Shown: positions 18,176-26,823, counted from the first letter of the stretch. The stretch is DNA of 64,000 nucleotides from Chitinophagaceae bacterium (GCA_019752045.1 JAIEMP010000008.1:1-64000); one strand, 5' to 3'. Numbers and translations: made by a program. The notes: a model not told the origin generated them from the letters alone.

Positions 18176-19120
18176 ATGAAGATTCCGGTAGTTGACTTGT
18201 CAGAATTTACATCAGGTAACGCTCAGCAAAAAGAACAGTTTATACAACAACTGGGTAATGCCTACGAAGAAGTAGGATTTGTGGCAGTAAAAAATCATGG
18301 CGTACCTGCCGATTTAATTGCAGACCTGTACAAATATGTGCAGCAGTTTTTTTCGTTGCCTATTTCCAAAAAAAGAGAATACGAAATACCGGATTTAGCA
18401 GGTCAGCGTGGATATACTTCGTTTGGTAAAGAACATGCAAAAGGCAGTGATGCGCCGGATCTGAAAGAATTTTTTCAATTTGGTCAAAAAGCCGAAGGGG
18501 AAGAGTTTATTCCTGAAGAATATCCTGAAAATGTACAGGTGCATGAGATTGCTGCATTTAATCCAACTTTTCAGCATGCCTATCGTGCATTTGAACAATC
18601 GGGAACAAAACTGTTACAGGCAATTGCGTTGTACCTTGGTTTAGATGAGCATTATTTTGATGATTGGGTGCGGAACGGGAATTCCATTTTGCGTGCCATT
18701 CATTATCCGCCAATAACGAACGAACCAAAGAGTGCTATCAGAGCAGAGCAGCATGAAGATATTAATCTTATCACATTGTTGGTTGGTGCATCTGCCGATG
18801 GACTGCAGATCTTAACCAAGCAAAATGAATGGGTTCCTGTTACATCATTGCCCGATCAGATTGTAGTGAATGTAGGTGATATGCTGCAACGGCTTACAAA
18901 TAATAAGCTGCGATCAACCACACATCGTGTAGTAAACCCTCCAAGAGAACTATGGCATACATCCCGTTTTTCAATTCCATTTTTCCTTCATCCAAAAGGA
19001 AATATGTCATTAGTTTGTTTAAACAGTTGTGTAGATAATGCACATCCTAAACAATATCCCGATGCTACGGCAGGTGAATATCTCGATGAGCGTTTAAGAG
19101 AAATTGGATTAAAAAAATAA
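18176..19120 (+). CDS. 2-oxoglutarate/Fe(II) oxygenase, isopenicillin N synthase family
   Basis: This 314-aa enzyme belongs to the IPNS-like dioxygenase superfamily. The N-terminal DIOX_N part reads IPVVDLSEFTSG and later VGFVAVKNHGVP. The double-stranded beta-helix has the iron ligands in AEQHEDINLITLL (H-x-D) and the second His in STTHRVVNPP, followed by the RFSIPFF strand with the 2OG-binding Arg and Ser. The substrate cannot be inferred. It lies 24 nt upstream of the extended chrA frame, so the two genes may be one operon. Confidence 0.92.
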   Translation: MKIPVVDLSEFTSGNAQQKEQFIQQLGNAYEEVGFVAVKNHGVPADLIADLYKYVQQFFSLPISKKREYEIPDLAGQRGYTSFGKEHAKGSDAPDLKEFFQFGQKAEGEEFIPEEYPENVQVHEIAAFNPTFQHAYRAFEQSGTKLLQAIALYLGLDEHYFDDWVRNGNSILRAIHYPPITNEPKSAIRAEQHEDINLITLLVGASADGLQILTKQNEWVPVTSLPDQIVVNVGDMLQRLTNNKLRSTTHRVVNPPRELWHTSRFSIPFFLHPKGNMSLVCLNSCVDNAHPKQYPDATAGEYLDERLREIGLKK

Positions 19121-19144
19121 CAGTAACATTAAAGTAGATAGTAT

Positions 19145-20362
19145 CTGAAGTTCATACGTCACATTCCGTTTCTTAAAGCTGTATTATTTTATACACTTAC
19201 TGCGTTTGGCGGACCGCAGGGTCATTTTGGAATGATGATGAAGACCTTTGTAAAAAAAAGAAGAGATGTAACAGAAGAAGAATTAACAGATTTGCTTTCA
19301 TTTTGCCAGTTATTACCCGGAGCAAGTTCAACACAAACTATCACATTAATCGGTTATAAACGGGGAGGCTTTTTGTTATCAGTGATAACTTTTCTCATTT
19401 GGATTACACCCGCCTGTGTTATGATGGGAGGACTTTCTTTTCTGGTTCACTACATAGATCGCAAAGCATTACACACAGATATTTTTAAATTCCTGCAACC
19501 CATGGCTGTAGGTTTTTTATTGTATGCTACATGGAATGCTTACCGAATAGCAGTGAACAACACAATTACAAGAGTTATTATGATTGTTGCTGCATTAGTT
19601 GTTTATCTTTTTTTTAAAGCACCATGGATTTTTCCGATTGTACTTGTTGCTGGGGGTGTAGTAACAAATTTTAGTGATAAACGTTTTCCGGAAAAAGAAA
19701 CATCTGTTAAAAAAATTAAATGGTCGAATATCTGGGTTTTTGCGTTTGTTTTTTTACTTGCCGGCTTTTTAAGTGAAACTGCAAGAAAGCAAAACTGGGA
19801 AAACAGAAGAGCGTTTAATCTGTTCGAAAATTTTTATCGTTTCGGCAGTCTTGTTTTTGGTGGAGGACAAGTGTTGGTGCCTATGATGTATGAACAGTTT
19901 GTTACCAGGGAAAAAACGCAGTACATGACGGGTGAAGAATTACTTACCGGCGCAGGTTTTGTACAAGGCATTCCCGGTCCTGTTTTTTCAATGGCCTCGT
20001 ACGCAGGTGGTATGGCCATGCGGAATGAAGGAAAAGGAAAACAGGCACTTGGTGTGTTGGTGGGAACAGTTGCGATTTTTCTGCCCAGTGCTTTACTGGT
20101 TCTTTTCTTTTATCCTATATGGAGTAACCTGAAAAAGTATGTTGTGGTGTATCGTTCATTAGAAGGTATTAATGCTGCTACTGTAGGTTTAATGCTTGCT
20201 TCAGCTATTTATCTGGCAAGAGATATTTCTTTATTAGATTTAAATACTATCAGCTATGTAAATATTGTGGTGATGTTTTCTACAACAATTGTGCTGAGTA
20301 CAACAAGAATACCCACACCGATTATTGCACTTGTTTGTTTATTGCTTGGCTGGATCTTTTAG
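19145..20362 (+). CDS. chrA: Chromate transporter ChrA
   Basis: Open frame from ATG 19232 gives 376 aa, but the conserved start of the family (FLKxxLxxFGGPxxHFGMM) lies upstream in frame: [21 protein letters not shown] then [12 protein letters not shown]. An in-frame TAG bounds the extension 3 nt before CTG 19145, and no ATG is present, so the gene probably starts at a non-ATG codon (CTG 19145, ATA or ATT). The 405-aa protein has two CHR domains ([28 protein letters not shown]), as in long-chain ChrA. It exports chromate or a related anion across the inner membrane. Its 3' end overlaps nadD by 24 nt in convergent orientation. Confidence 0.88.
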   Translation: MKFIRHIPFLKAVLFYTLTAFGGPQGHFGMMMKTFVKKRRDVTEEELTDLLSFCQLLPGASSTQTITLIGYKRGGFLLSVITFLIWITPACVMMGGLSFLVHYIDRKALHTDIFKFLQPMAVGFLLYATWNAYRIAVNNTITRVIMIVAALVVYLFFKAPWIFPIVLVAGGVVTNFSDKRFPEKETSVKKIKWSNIWVFAFVFLLAGFLSETARKQNWENRRAFNLFENFYRFGSLVFGGGQVLVPMMYEQFVTREKTQYMTGEELLTGAGFVQGIPGPVFSMASYAGGMAMRNEGKGKQALGVLVGTVAIFLPSALLVLFFYPIWSNLKKYVVVYRSLEGINAATVGLMLASAIYLARDISLLDLNTISYVNIVVMFSTTIVLSTTRIPTPIIALVCLLLGWIF

Positions 20363-20929
20363 TTTGTAATAACCTGCATTTTCAATTTCATCACAAACAA
20401 TATCGGGAACTAAATATCGTATTGATTTACCCGATTGAATTAACTCACGGATATGCGTAGCCGAAATTTCAAGTAACGGTGCTTTAGTCGTAAACAGTTG
20501 CTTTACCTTTTCATGAACTGCAGAAAAACCCGGACGTTCATACACATACACAGCATATTGATCCATAATTTTTTCTGCATTTTTCCATTGAGTCAGATTT
20601 TGTAAACTGTCACTTCCCATTAAAAGAGCAAAAGTATGTTGAGGATATTTTTCTTTCAGATACGTAAGTGTGTCAATTGTATAAGATGGTTTCGGCAATC
20701 TGAATTCAATATCTGAAGTTTTGAGTTTTTGTGATCTTTCAATTGCCAGGTTTACCAAATGCAGTCTGTCGTATTCATTCAACAATTGCTTTTGCTGTTT
20801 AAACGGATTTTGTGGAGAAACCACAAACCAGATTTGTTCCAGATCGGTTTCGTTCAAAAAATGCTGGGCTATAATTAAATGCCCGTTGTGCACAGGATTG
20901 AAAGAGCCGAAATATAACCCAATCTTCAT
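20339..20929 (-). CDS. nadD: Nicotinate-nucleotide adenylyltransferase NadD
   Basis: NadD converts nicotinate mononucleotide to deamido-NAD, a step in NAD synthesis. The signature [11 protein letters not shown] begins at residue 8 and the C-terminal [11 protein letters not shown] (the SSTxIR motif) closes the active site. The 196-aa length is normal. The gene ends inside the convergent chrA gene (24-nt overlap). A NAD salvage pair (pnuC and nadR-like) also lies in this window at 57981-59187, but it is not linked. Confidence 0.95.
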   Translation of the reverse strand: MKIGLYFGSFNPVHNGHLIIAQHFLNETDLEQIWFVVSPQNPFKQQKQLLNEYDRLHLVNLAIERSQKLKTSDIEFRLPKPSYTIDTLTYLKEKYPQHTFALLMGSDSLQNLTQWKNAEKIMDQYAVYVYERPGFSAVHEKVKQLFTTKAPLLEISATHIRELIQSGKSIRYLVPDIVCDEIENAGYYKLKDPAKQ

Positions 20930-20947
20930 TAATATATTGATTTACAA

Positions 20948-21175
20948 TTAATTAGCAACCAGCACCCAAATACTGTTTGCCTCTTCAAGCCGTAAACTTA
21001 ATTGATAGCCTGCAACTTTCACACTAATGGGATCGCCCAATGGGGCAAGCATTTCCACACTAATTTCTTCACCTGGTACACAACCCATCTCCATGAGTTT
21101 TAAAAAGATCTCGTTGTTCTCAAAGGAATCTATAATGGCATGTTGTCCCGGTTCCAGCTCTGATAGTCTTTTCAT
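20948..21175 (-). CDS. feoA: FeoA ferrous iron transport accessory protein
   Basis: FeoA is a small SH3-like protein that supports the FeoB importer. The open frame begins at 21232, but the family starts at MKRLSELEPGQHAIID, so I choose ATG 21175 (75 aa). The sequence continues with LKLMEMGCVPGEEIS and ISVKVAGYQLSLR, both typical. It is divergent from ybeY, with 57 nt between the starts if this ATG is used. feoB is about 17 kb away. Confidence 0.9.
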   Translation of the reverse strand: MKRLSELEPGQHAIIDSFENNEIFLKLMEMGCVPGEEISVEMLAPLGDPISVKVAGYQLSLRLEEANSIWVLVAN

Positions 21176-21232
21176 AATCAACTGCAAAAGTATCACTTCC
21201 GCAAGGGAAACTTTTCCGAATTTTGGAAACAA

Positions 21233-21673
21233 ATGAGAAAGAATTCAATTCATTTTTTTTATCAGGATGTTCAATTTGGGTTTCCAAACCGGACCACGCT
21301 AAAAGGATTTTTAAAAAAACTCTTTTCGAAAGAACAAACTCCACTTCAATCACTGAATGTAATCTTTTGTACTGATGAGGAATTGCTCAGTATAAACGCA
21401 AGATTTTTGAATCATCACTATTATACCGACATTATTACATTTCCCTTATCTCAGAAAGGTGATCCTGTAGAAGCTGAATTGTACATCAGTATTGATCGGA
21501 TAAGGGATAATGCCAGACTCAATAAAACCAGCATCAAGCAGGAGTTGCACCGGGTTATATTCCATGGCTGTTTACACCTTACTGGTTACAACGATAAGTC
21601 TTCACAAGAAATTAAGATCATCCGTGAGCGGGAAGATCATTATTTGCGTTTATATGCAAAAAAGAACAAGTGA
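21233..21673 (+). CDS. ybeY: Endoribonuclease YbeY
   Basis: YbeY is the single-strand endoribonuclease needed for 16S rRNA 3' end processing and ribosome quality control. The metal site reads HGCLHLTGYND, with His111 and His115. The expected third His of the family is Asp121, as in several Bacteroidota proteins. The upstream motif DIITFPL and the GDIYIS-like strand AELYISIDRI are also present. The 146-aa length is normal. Its stop overlaps the next gene by 4 nt. Confidence 0.93.
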   Translation: MRKNSIHFFYQDVQFGFPNRTTLKGFLKKLFSKEQTPLQSLNVIFCTDEELLSINARFLNHHYYTDIITFPLSQKGDPVEAELYISIDRIRDNARLNKTSIKQELHRVIFHGCLHLTGYNDKSSQEIKIIREREDHYLRLYAKKNK

Positions 21674-22332
21674 TTAGAAATATAGCCTTATTGATTTTTT
21701 TGTTGGCTTCAACTATGTTGTTTGGACAAGGTTCCATTGTTTTACAAGACAAACCGTTTGTCTATAATGAATCAAGAGATACATCTGTTTGGAACAAGCT
21801 CGTGACTAACCCCTCTTTCAAAAGACTCTCCGGAGCCGAGCAGGAGTTTTTTTACTGGACAAATCTGTTTCGGAAAAGCCCATCTGCTTTTAATAATAAG
21901 GTGATAAAAGAATTTCTAAAACAGTTTCCCGAAGCTGTTTCAACCAGCTCCAGAAGCTTGCAAACTGAACTGAGTAAAGTGAAGACCGAATTACCATTTC
22001 TTTCCTCTGATTTTGGGTTGAATAAGATGGCAACCGAGCATGCAAACGATTTGAAAAAGCGGAGCGCTGTGCTGTCACACCAATCTGCTGCAGGTAAAAA
22101 CTTTGTTCAACGAATAAAGGAAGCTGGCAATTACAGGTGTGGGGCTGAAAATCTCTTTTTGGGTAACCCGTCGCCACTTGAAGCCCTTCTGCTTCTGTTG
22201 ATTGATGAAGGCGTTAAAGACAAAGGTCATCGGAAGAATCTCTTAGACCCTTCGTTTGCATTAATGGGCGTCTCTTCCCTGACCATCAACCCCAAAAAAG
22301 TAATTCTGGTACAGGAGTTTGGCTGTAAATAA
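21670..22332 (+). CDS. Secreted CAP-domain protein
   Basis: The GTG start at 21670 overlaps the ybeY stop (GTGA). A signal peptide ends near LFGQG. The CAP/SCP domain shows the usual residues: NKMATEHANDL, the loop SHQSAAG, CGAENLF and GHRKNLLDPSFALMG, with the two His residues of the cavity. CAP proteins of bacteria are often secreted and of unclear substrate. A 21-bp hairpin starts directly after the stop. Expression is probably coupled to ybeY through the overlap. Confidence 0.85.
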   Translation: MIRNIALLIFLLASTMLFGQGSIVLQDKPFVYNESRDTSVWNKLVTNPSFKRLSGAEQEFFYWTNLFRKSPSAFNNKVIKEFLKQFPEAVSTSSRSLQTELSKVKTELPFLSSDFGLNKMATEHANDLKKRSAVLSHQSAAGKNFVQRIKEAGNYRCGAENLFLGNPSPLEALLLLLIDEGVKDKGHRKNLLDPSFALMGVSSLTINPKKVILVQEFGCK

Positions 22333-22377
22333 GTTCCACGAAACACAGTTTCACCATGAAACTGTGTTTCGTGGAAC
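22333..22377. promoter_or_regulatory. Perfect 21-bp inverted repeat before the HNH gene
   Basis: The arm GTTCCACGAAACACAGTTTC plus one A (22333-22353) is repeated exactly inverted at 22357-22377 around a CCA loop. It begins immediately after the stop of the CAP gene and ends 2 nt before a TATCTTTG box. No T-run follows on the plus strand. It may end CAP transcription or act as an operator over the -33 region of the next gene, or both. Confidence 0.75.
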
Positions 22378-22379
22378 AC

Positions 22380-22387
22380 TATCTTTG
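22380..22387 (+). promoter_or_regulatory. Promoter -7 box TATCTTTG for the HNH-like gene
   Basis: This exact TAnnTTTG match overlaps the in-frame GTG at 22387, so translation should begin at ATG 22402. The -33 region falls within the perfect inverted repeat. Confidence 0.6.
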
Positions 22388-22401
22388 TGAAAAGAAGATC
22401 T

Positions 22402-23019
22402 ATGAACAGGAAAAAATGGACTGCTCAAACTGAAGTAACCCCATCCCTCATAAAATTCAGAGAAAAAAGAAAATGGCAAATAGCCCTGAGGAGGTACCTG
22501 TTAGAAAGAAACCCCTGTGTTGCCTACGCTCCTTATTTTGGATTGGATATCGAAAGCTTTCGAAAGTGGATTGAAATGCAATTTACAGAAGGCTCATCCT
22601 GGGAAAGCTTTGGAGCAAACTGGCAGTTTGACCATATTATTCCGGTTACATACTTTGACTTTGGTAATGATCATGACCTCCGGCTCTGCTGGAATTTTAC
22701 AAATATCAGGGTTGAGACAGTGCAGAAAAATAAGGATAGAGGTAATAGAGTAGATGTGCTGATGGCCAAAGATTATTTCAGCGACCTTTATGAAACAACC
22801 AAATATGAGGTTTGTAAGGAGTTATTACAAAAAATTGACCGGATTGAAATTGCAGAAATGATTTCAACCACAACTCAAAAAAACTTTATTCTTCAAAACA
22901 AGGATTATTTGAAGCATATAGAAGGGTTTACTCATTATGAATTTGAGCTTTTAAACAGCGGCAGAGATGTGCAGGAAGTAATAAAAGAAGCAGACTTCAT
23001 CAGGGAAATGGGAGAGTAA
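22402..23019 (+). CDS. HNH-endonuclease-like protein
   Basis: The central part reads NWQFDHIIPVTYFDFGND, then DLRLCWNFTNIRVETVQKNKDRG, which fits the HNH fold: D-H on the first strand, an Asn on the second segment and an N-x3-K/R motif at the end. The zinc-binding Cys pairs of many HNH proteins are absent. I use the ATG 22402 (205 aa) because a promoter box overlaps the upstream GTG. The N-terminus is Lys/Arg-rich and the C-terminal 70 residues are helical. It could be a defence nuclease or a domesticated homing-type enzyme; its target is unknown. Confidence 0.65.
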   Translation: MNRKKWTAQTEVTPSLIKFREKRKWQIALRRYLLERNPCVAYAPYFGLDIESFRKWIEMQFTEGSSWESFGANWQFDHIIPVTYFDFGNDHDLRLCWNFTNIRVETVQKNKDRGNRVDVLMAKDYFSDLYETTKYEVCKELLQKIDRIEIAEMISTTTQKNFILQNKDYLKHIEGFTHYEFELLNSGRDVQEVIKEADFIREMGE

Positions 23020-23067
23020 TGGTCTGTTTTCTTGCCCGCACACAAACCTCCCGCCGCACAAATTGGT

Positions 23068-23075
23068 TAACTTTG
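23068..23075 (+). promoter_or_regulatory. Promoter -7 box TAACTTTG for mnmG
   Basis: This exact TAnnTTTG match ends 5 nt before ATG 23081. Transcription would begin at or near the ATG, which implies a leaderless or nearly leaderless mRNA, and rules out the in-frame start at 23063. Confidence 0.6.
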
Positions 23076-23080
23076 CGCCC

Positions 23081-24949
23081 ATGTTTCCTGAATACGATGT
23101 AATAGTAGTTGGTGCCGGACATGCCGGTTGTGAAGCTGCAGCCTCTGCCGCCAATATGGGCAGCAAAGTGTTGCTCATTACCATGAACATGCAAACCATT
23201 GCCCAAATGAGTTGCAACCCAGCCATGGGTGGTATTGCTAAAGGGCAAATTGTAAGGGAAATTGATGCACTTGGTGGGTATAGCGGCATAGTGAGCGATA
23301 AAAGTATGATCCAGTTCCGGATGCTCAACCGCTCAAAAGGCCCTGCCATGTGGAGCCCCAGAACACAAAACGACCGGATGCTTTTTGCAACTACCTGGAG
23401 AGAAATGCTGGAACAGACCCCCAATGTTGATTTTTATCAGGACATGGTTCGTGAATTGTTGGTTAAAGATGGCCGTTGCTATGGAGTAATTACCGGACTG
23501 GGACACGAAATCAGATCAAAAGCAGTGGTGGTTACCAGCGGAACATTCTTAAACGGTGTGATCCATATTGGCGAAAAGCAACTGGGCGGCGGACGTATTT
23601 CAGAAAAAGCTTCAACCGGAATTACTGAACAACTGGTGGAGCTGGGGTTTGAAAGCGACCGTCTCAAAACAGGAACCCCTCCACGTATTGATGGCCGTAG
23701 CCTCGATTATTCAAAAATGGAAGAACAGAAAGGTGATGAGGAGATTGTTGGCTTTTCTTATATGGATGTCCCCATCATTAAACCCGAAGAACAACGAAGC
23801 TGCCATATTACCTATACCAATGCTGAAGTGCACGATTTGCTTAAGACAGGGTTCGATCGCAGCCCTATGTACCAAGGCCGAATACAAGGTACAGGTCCTC
23901 GGTATTGCCCAAGCATTGAGGATAAGATCAATCGTTTTGCAGAAAGAGACCGCCATCAGTTATTTGTAGAACCCGAAGGGTGGAATACAGTTGAAATTTA
24001 TGTCAACGGATTCTCCACCTCCTTACCCGAACAGGTACAATACGAAGCGCTTCGAATGGTGCCGGGGTTTGAAAACTGCCGGATGTTTCGCCCGGGCTAT
24101 GCCATTGAGTATGACTTCTTTCCGCCCACACAATTATCTTATTCATTGGAAACCAAGCAGATACAAAATTTATTCTTCGCCGGACAGATCAATGGAACAA
24201 CAGGTTATGAAGAAGCCGCCTGCCAAGGCTTAATGGCAGGCATCAATGCGCATCTCAAAGCAACCGAACAACCTCCGTTTATCTTAAAAAGAAGTGATGC
24301 TTATATAGGTGTGTTGATTGATGACCTCATCAGCAAAGGAACGGACGAGCCCTACCGCATGTTTACAAGCAGGGCCGAATACAGAACATTGTTGCGCCAG
24401 GATAATGCCGATCTGCGCTTAACTGAACTGAGTTATAAAATGGGATTGGCTACACAGGAACGAATGGATAAAACCAACAGCAAGCTCCGTGCGGTTGAAC
24501 ACATGAAAAAAATTCTTTCCGACATTTCTTTAACGCCGGAAGAAATCAATCCGTTTTTGATCAATCAAAACAGCGCAGCACTTACGCAAAAACAAAAAGC
24601 ACTGCAAATATTATTAAGACCGGGCATTCAGTTAAAAGATATGATTGAAGCATCGCCCACTTTAAAAGAACTAACGGGCACGAACAGCTCACAAACGATT
24701 GAACAGGTGGAGATACAGGTAAAGTACGATGTGTATATTGAAAAAGAAAAAGACCTGGTAAAACGAATGAGTCAACTCGAAGAACTGGAAATCCCTTCTT
24801 CATTCGACTACAATAAAATTACTTCATTGGGTAATGAAGCATTACAGAAGTTTAATAAAATAAGACCCCGAACACTGGGACAGGCATCACGCATCTCCGG
24901 CGTAAACCCAAGCGACGTGCAGATTTTAATGGTATATATGGGACGATAA
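23081..24949 (+). CDS. mnmG: tRNA uridine-5-carboxymethylaminomethyl synthesis enzyme MnmG (GidA)
   Basis: MnmG works with MnmE to install the cmnm5 group on wobble uridine (U34) of several tRNAs. The protein starts MFPEYDVIVVGAGHAGCEAA with the FAD-binding GxGxxGxE motif, followed by MSCNPAMGGIAKGQ and the second Gly-rich loop ARTGTPPRID-like (LKTGTPPRIDGRS). The C-terminal helical domain ends in GVNPSDVQILMVYMGR. At 622 aa it has normal length. With mnmH elsewhere in the window, two enzymes acting on the same U34 position are present but unlinked. Confidence 0.96.
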   Translation: MFPEYDVIVVGAGHAGCEAAASAANMGSKVLLITMNMQTIAQMSCNPAMGGIAKGQIVREIDALGGYSGIVSDKSMIQFRMLNRSKGPAMWSPRTQNDRMLFATTWREMLEQTPNVDFYQDMVRELLVKDGRCYGVITGLGHEIRSKAVVVTSGTFLNGVIHIGEKQLGGGRISEKASTGITEQLVELGFESDRLKTGTPPRIDGRSLDYSKMEEQKGDEEIVGFSYMDVPIIKPEEQRSCHITYTNAEVHDLLKTGFDRSPMYQGRIQGTGPRYCPSIEDKINRFAERDRHQLFVEPEGWNTVEIYVNGFSTSLPEQVQYEALRMVPGFENCRMFRPGYAIEYDFFPPTQLSYSLETKQIQNLFFAGQINGTTGYEEAACQGLMAGINAHLKATEQPPFILKRSDAYIGVLIDDLISKGTDEPYRMFTSRAEYRTLLRQDNADLRLTELSYKMGLATQERMDKTNSKLRAVEHMKKILSDISLTPEEINPFLINQNSAALTQKQKALQILLRPGIQLKDMIEASPTLKELTGTNSSQTIEQVEIQVKYDVYIEKEKDLVKRMSQLEELEIPSSFDYNKITSLGNEALQKFNKIRPRTLGQASRISGVNPSDVQILMVYMGR

Positions 24950-25041
24950 ATTTCTAAGGTAGACACTTACTTTTTATTCATCCATCGGCCCACGTCTCGT
25001 GGTCTGATGGAATAGTAGCGATCATCTGTCCTTTGAATAAA

Positions 25042-25117
25042 GTTGTGCGTAAAGTTATCCCGGACTATTTTTTTTTTGATGTCATTTGTTTTTTAACATC
25101 AGTAGTCTTTACACAAC
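25042..25117. other. Nested inverted repeats between convergent genes
   Basis: The outer arms are GTTGTGCGTAAAG (25042-25054) and CTTTACACAAC (25107-25117), with a middle GACTA/TAGTC pair and an inner GATGT/ACATC pair. The structure sits between the 3' ends of mnmG and the desaturase gene and contains a run of T on the plus strand, so a bidirectional terminator is the likely reading. Confidence 0.45.
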
Positions 25118-25144
25118 AATTATTATAAACACTGTTTATTTTTT

Positions 25145-25915
25145 TCAGCGTTTTTCGGGCAGGGTTGTTTTTTTCTGCAAGTGCACCGGCTTTAGCTGTA
25201 TAATACGGAGTGTGTGTAATACACGCATGATGAGAAAGGTCAAATCAAACTCAAACCATTTGCGAGCAAAGTTGGCATTGTCTTTTGCCTTGTGGTGATT
25301 GTTCTGAAACAATTCGCCCATCATAAGAATGCCCCATGGAGTAGTGTTTTTTGAATGATCTTCTATTTTATAATTGCGGTAACCCAGTTTATGACCAAAC
25401 CAGTTGACAATAGCTCCCTGAATGGGGCCCATAAAAAAATGAACCGGCAATAAGAAGAACCACCAGAAGCTCGGCGCAAAAAAGATATAGAAACCAATGT
25501 AGGCTGCAATAAAGAGCCCACGGGTAATATTGTTATGACCAAACTTATCCAGCTTATCCCACACGGGCAGGTACTCACGGGTAAATTCGGGATCGGGTAC
25601 ATCTTTACCGGTAACAAAACCGCTGAAGATCCGTGCAGTGTGCATCATCATATGCCAGATATCTTTAAAGAAATGGGGCGAATGCGGATCTTTCTCCGTA
25701 TCGCTGTAAGCATGGTGCATACGGTGCATCACAGCATAAGCACGGGGCACCAAAAACGAAGAGCCCTGTACAAACCAGGTGAGGAAGTAAAAGGTTTTTT
25801 CCCAGCCCGGCTTGGCCGTGTACATCTGGTGGGAAGCATAGCGGTGCAGAAAAAACGAATGAAAGAACAAAGACAAGAACCAATGAAGAGTAAAAAACAA
25901 AATAATCGCTGTCAT
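25145..25915 (-). CDS. Acyl-CoA desaturase (fatty acid desaturase)
   Basis: This 256-aa membrane di-iron enzyme introduces a double bond into acyl chains. The three His boxes are HRYASH (24-29), HRMHHAYSD (64-72) and NNHHKAKDN (near residue 210). Membrane helices surround them (ILFFTLHWFLSLFF at the start, YIGFYIFFAPSFWWFFLLP later). The GHKLGYRNYKIEDHSKNTTPWG segment is typical of delta-9-type bacterial enzymes. It is monocistronic here, convergent with mnmG. Confidence 0.93.
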   Translation of the reverse strand: MTAIILFFTLHWFLSLFFHSFFLHRYASHQMYTAKPGWEKTFYFLTWFVQGSSFLVPRAYAVMHRMHHAYSDTEKDPHSPHFFKDIWHMMMHTARIFSGFVTGKDVPDPEFTREYLPVWDKLDKFGHNNITRGLFIAAYIGFYIFFAPSFWWFFLLPVHFFMGPIQGAIVNWFGHKLGYRNYKIEDHSKNTTPWGILMMGELFQNNHHKAKDNANFARKWFEFDLTFLIMRVLHTLRIIQLKPVHLQKKTTLPEKR

Positions 25916-26030
25916 AATAAAGCACTGTTAAACGGGATGCAAAGAAACAGCTTTCATGGCTCTTAGCATGAACTGTTTAGGATAATGACCAAAGACTGAC
26001 TGTTTAAATTAACGTTTGTAGCTTTATTGT

Positions 26031-26123
26031 ATGGCAGATGTGCACACACAGGAGCAGCGACGTTTTAACATGCAGCAAATCAAAAGCAAAAACACAAAGC
26101 CTGAACGGAACGAATATCGGTGA
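26031..26123 (+). pseudogene. vsr 5'-end fragment
   Basis: ATG 26031 opens a 30-residue frame whose first 25 residues (MADVHTQEQRRFNMQQ, then IKSKNTKPE) match the start of the intact vsr 216 nt downstream with 4 substitutions. At the DNA level there are 11 differences in 75 nt, over half of them synonymous. Homology stops at the PE codons and a stop follows. The fragment is therefore the head of a second, diverged vsr gene, not a recent local copy. Confidence 0.8.
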
Positions 26124-26246
26124 GTCACCCGCACCTTCTTGCTGCATTCTTCAACACACGCTCAGGACTGTATATGCAGAGCATTCGATAGCTGAAGCAC
26201 AAAGGGTGGCGCACCGGCATCAGCTTCTCTTTTTACCTTTATACGC

Positions 26247-26666
26247 ATGGCAGATCTGCATTCAAAAGAACAACGTCGTTTTAATATGCAGCAAATCAAA
26301 GGCAAAAACACAAAGCCTGAGTTGCTGGTACGAAAATATTTGCATGCACAGGGTTTCCGTTATAAACTGCACGATAAAAAATTACCCGGCAAACCCGATC
26401 TTGTTTTACCGAAATACAAAACGATCATCTTCATACATGGTTGTTTTTGGCATGGCCATACCAACTGTAAATATTTTACTATTCCCAAAACAAGAACACA
26501 ATGGTGGACAGAAAAGATTGAGAAGAATATTGCAAATGATGTAAAAGCGACAAAGGCTTTAAAGAAAGGAGGATGGAAAATAATAACTGTTTGGGAGTGT
26601 AAATTAAAATCTGCAAACTATAATGAAACACTGCTTAAATTAAAAGCAAAACTTACTGGCTTATAA
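26247..26666 (+). CDS. vsr: Very short patch repair endonuclease Vsr
   Basis: Vsr nicks next to T:G mismatches that arise by deamination of 5-methylcytosine, so it protects cells that carry a C5 cytosine methyltransferase. The 139-aa protein shows the family core: MQQIKGKNTKPELLVRK, the PGKPDLVLPKYK strand with the catalytic Asp, IFIHGCFWHGHTNCKYF with the Zn-type Cys/His, and TRTQWWTEKIEKN. The partner methyltransferase lies 1 kb downstream (27633-28913). The pairing of a vsr-like gene with an HpaII system is also known from Haemophilus parainfluenzae. Confidence 0.95.
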   Translation: MADLHSKEQRRFNMQQIKGKNTKPELLVRKYLHAQGFRYKLHDKKLPGKPDLVLPKYKTIIFIHGCFWHGHTNCKYFTIPKTRTQWWTEKIEKNIANDVKATKALKKGGWKIITVWECKLKSANYNETLLKLKAKLTGL

Positions 26667-26814
26667 GCGTTGTTTTTGCCAACAGCAGGTTCATTTCTTT
26701 TACCTTGCCGGGAAACAAGGATGCCTTTGCAGCAGCCTTGGTTTTGGTAACAATAACTGCCTTCTCTGTTTTTTTAACAGCAGCTTTCTTAGCTGTTTTT
26801 TTATTGGTTGCCAT
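26653..26814 (-). CDS. Small Lys/Ala-rich basic protein (53 aa)
   Basis: The frame opens MATNKKTAKKAAVKKTEKAV and continues through TKTKAAAKASLFPGKVKEMN. The KKAAVKK and KTKAAAKA blocks resemble histone H1-like or other nucleic-acid-binding tails. The ATG is 9 nt after the stop of the 150-aa gene on the same strand, which suggests an operon. Its 3' end overlaps the convergent vsr gene by 14 nt. The function is unknown and the gene is too short to be certain. Confidence 0.5.
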   Translation of the reverse strand: MATNKKTAKKAAVKKTEKAVIVTKTKAAAKASLFPGKVKEMNLLLAKTTLISQ

Positions 26815-26823
26815 GGTATAAAG

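Noticed and set aside
22333-22377. Possible parS (ParB-binding) site because of GTTCCACG/CGTGGAAC
   Set aside because: parS needs a contiguous TGTTTCACGTGAAACA-type palindrome; here the arms are 21 bp with a 3-nt loop and different centre, so only partial similarity exists.
24950-25144. tRNA or small RNA in the mnmG-desaturase gap
   Set aside because: No cloverleaf or acceptor stem can be formed; only nested inverted repeats with a T-run consistent with termination.
26038-26544. 168-aa plus-strand ORF overlapping the vsr region
   Set aside because: It is in another frame than the true vsr and the vsr fragment; its peptide repeats SKSKAKTQSL because the vsr head is duplicated, which explains the length.
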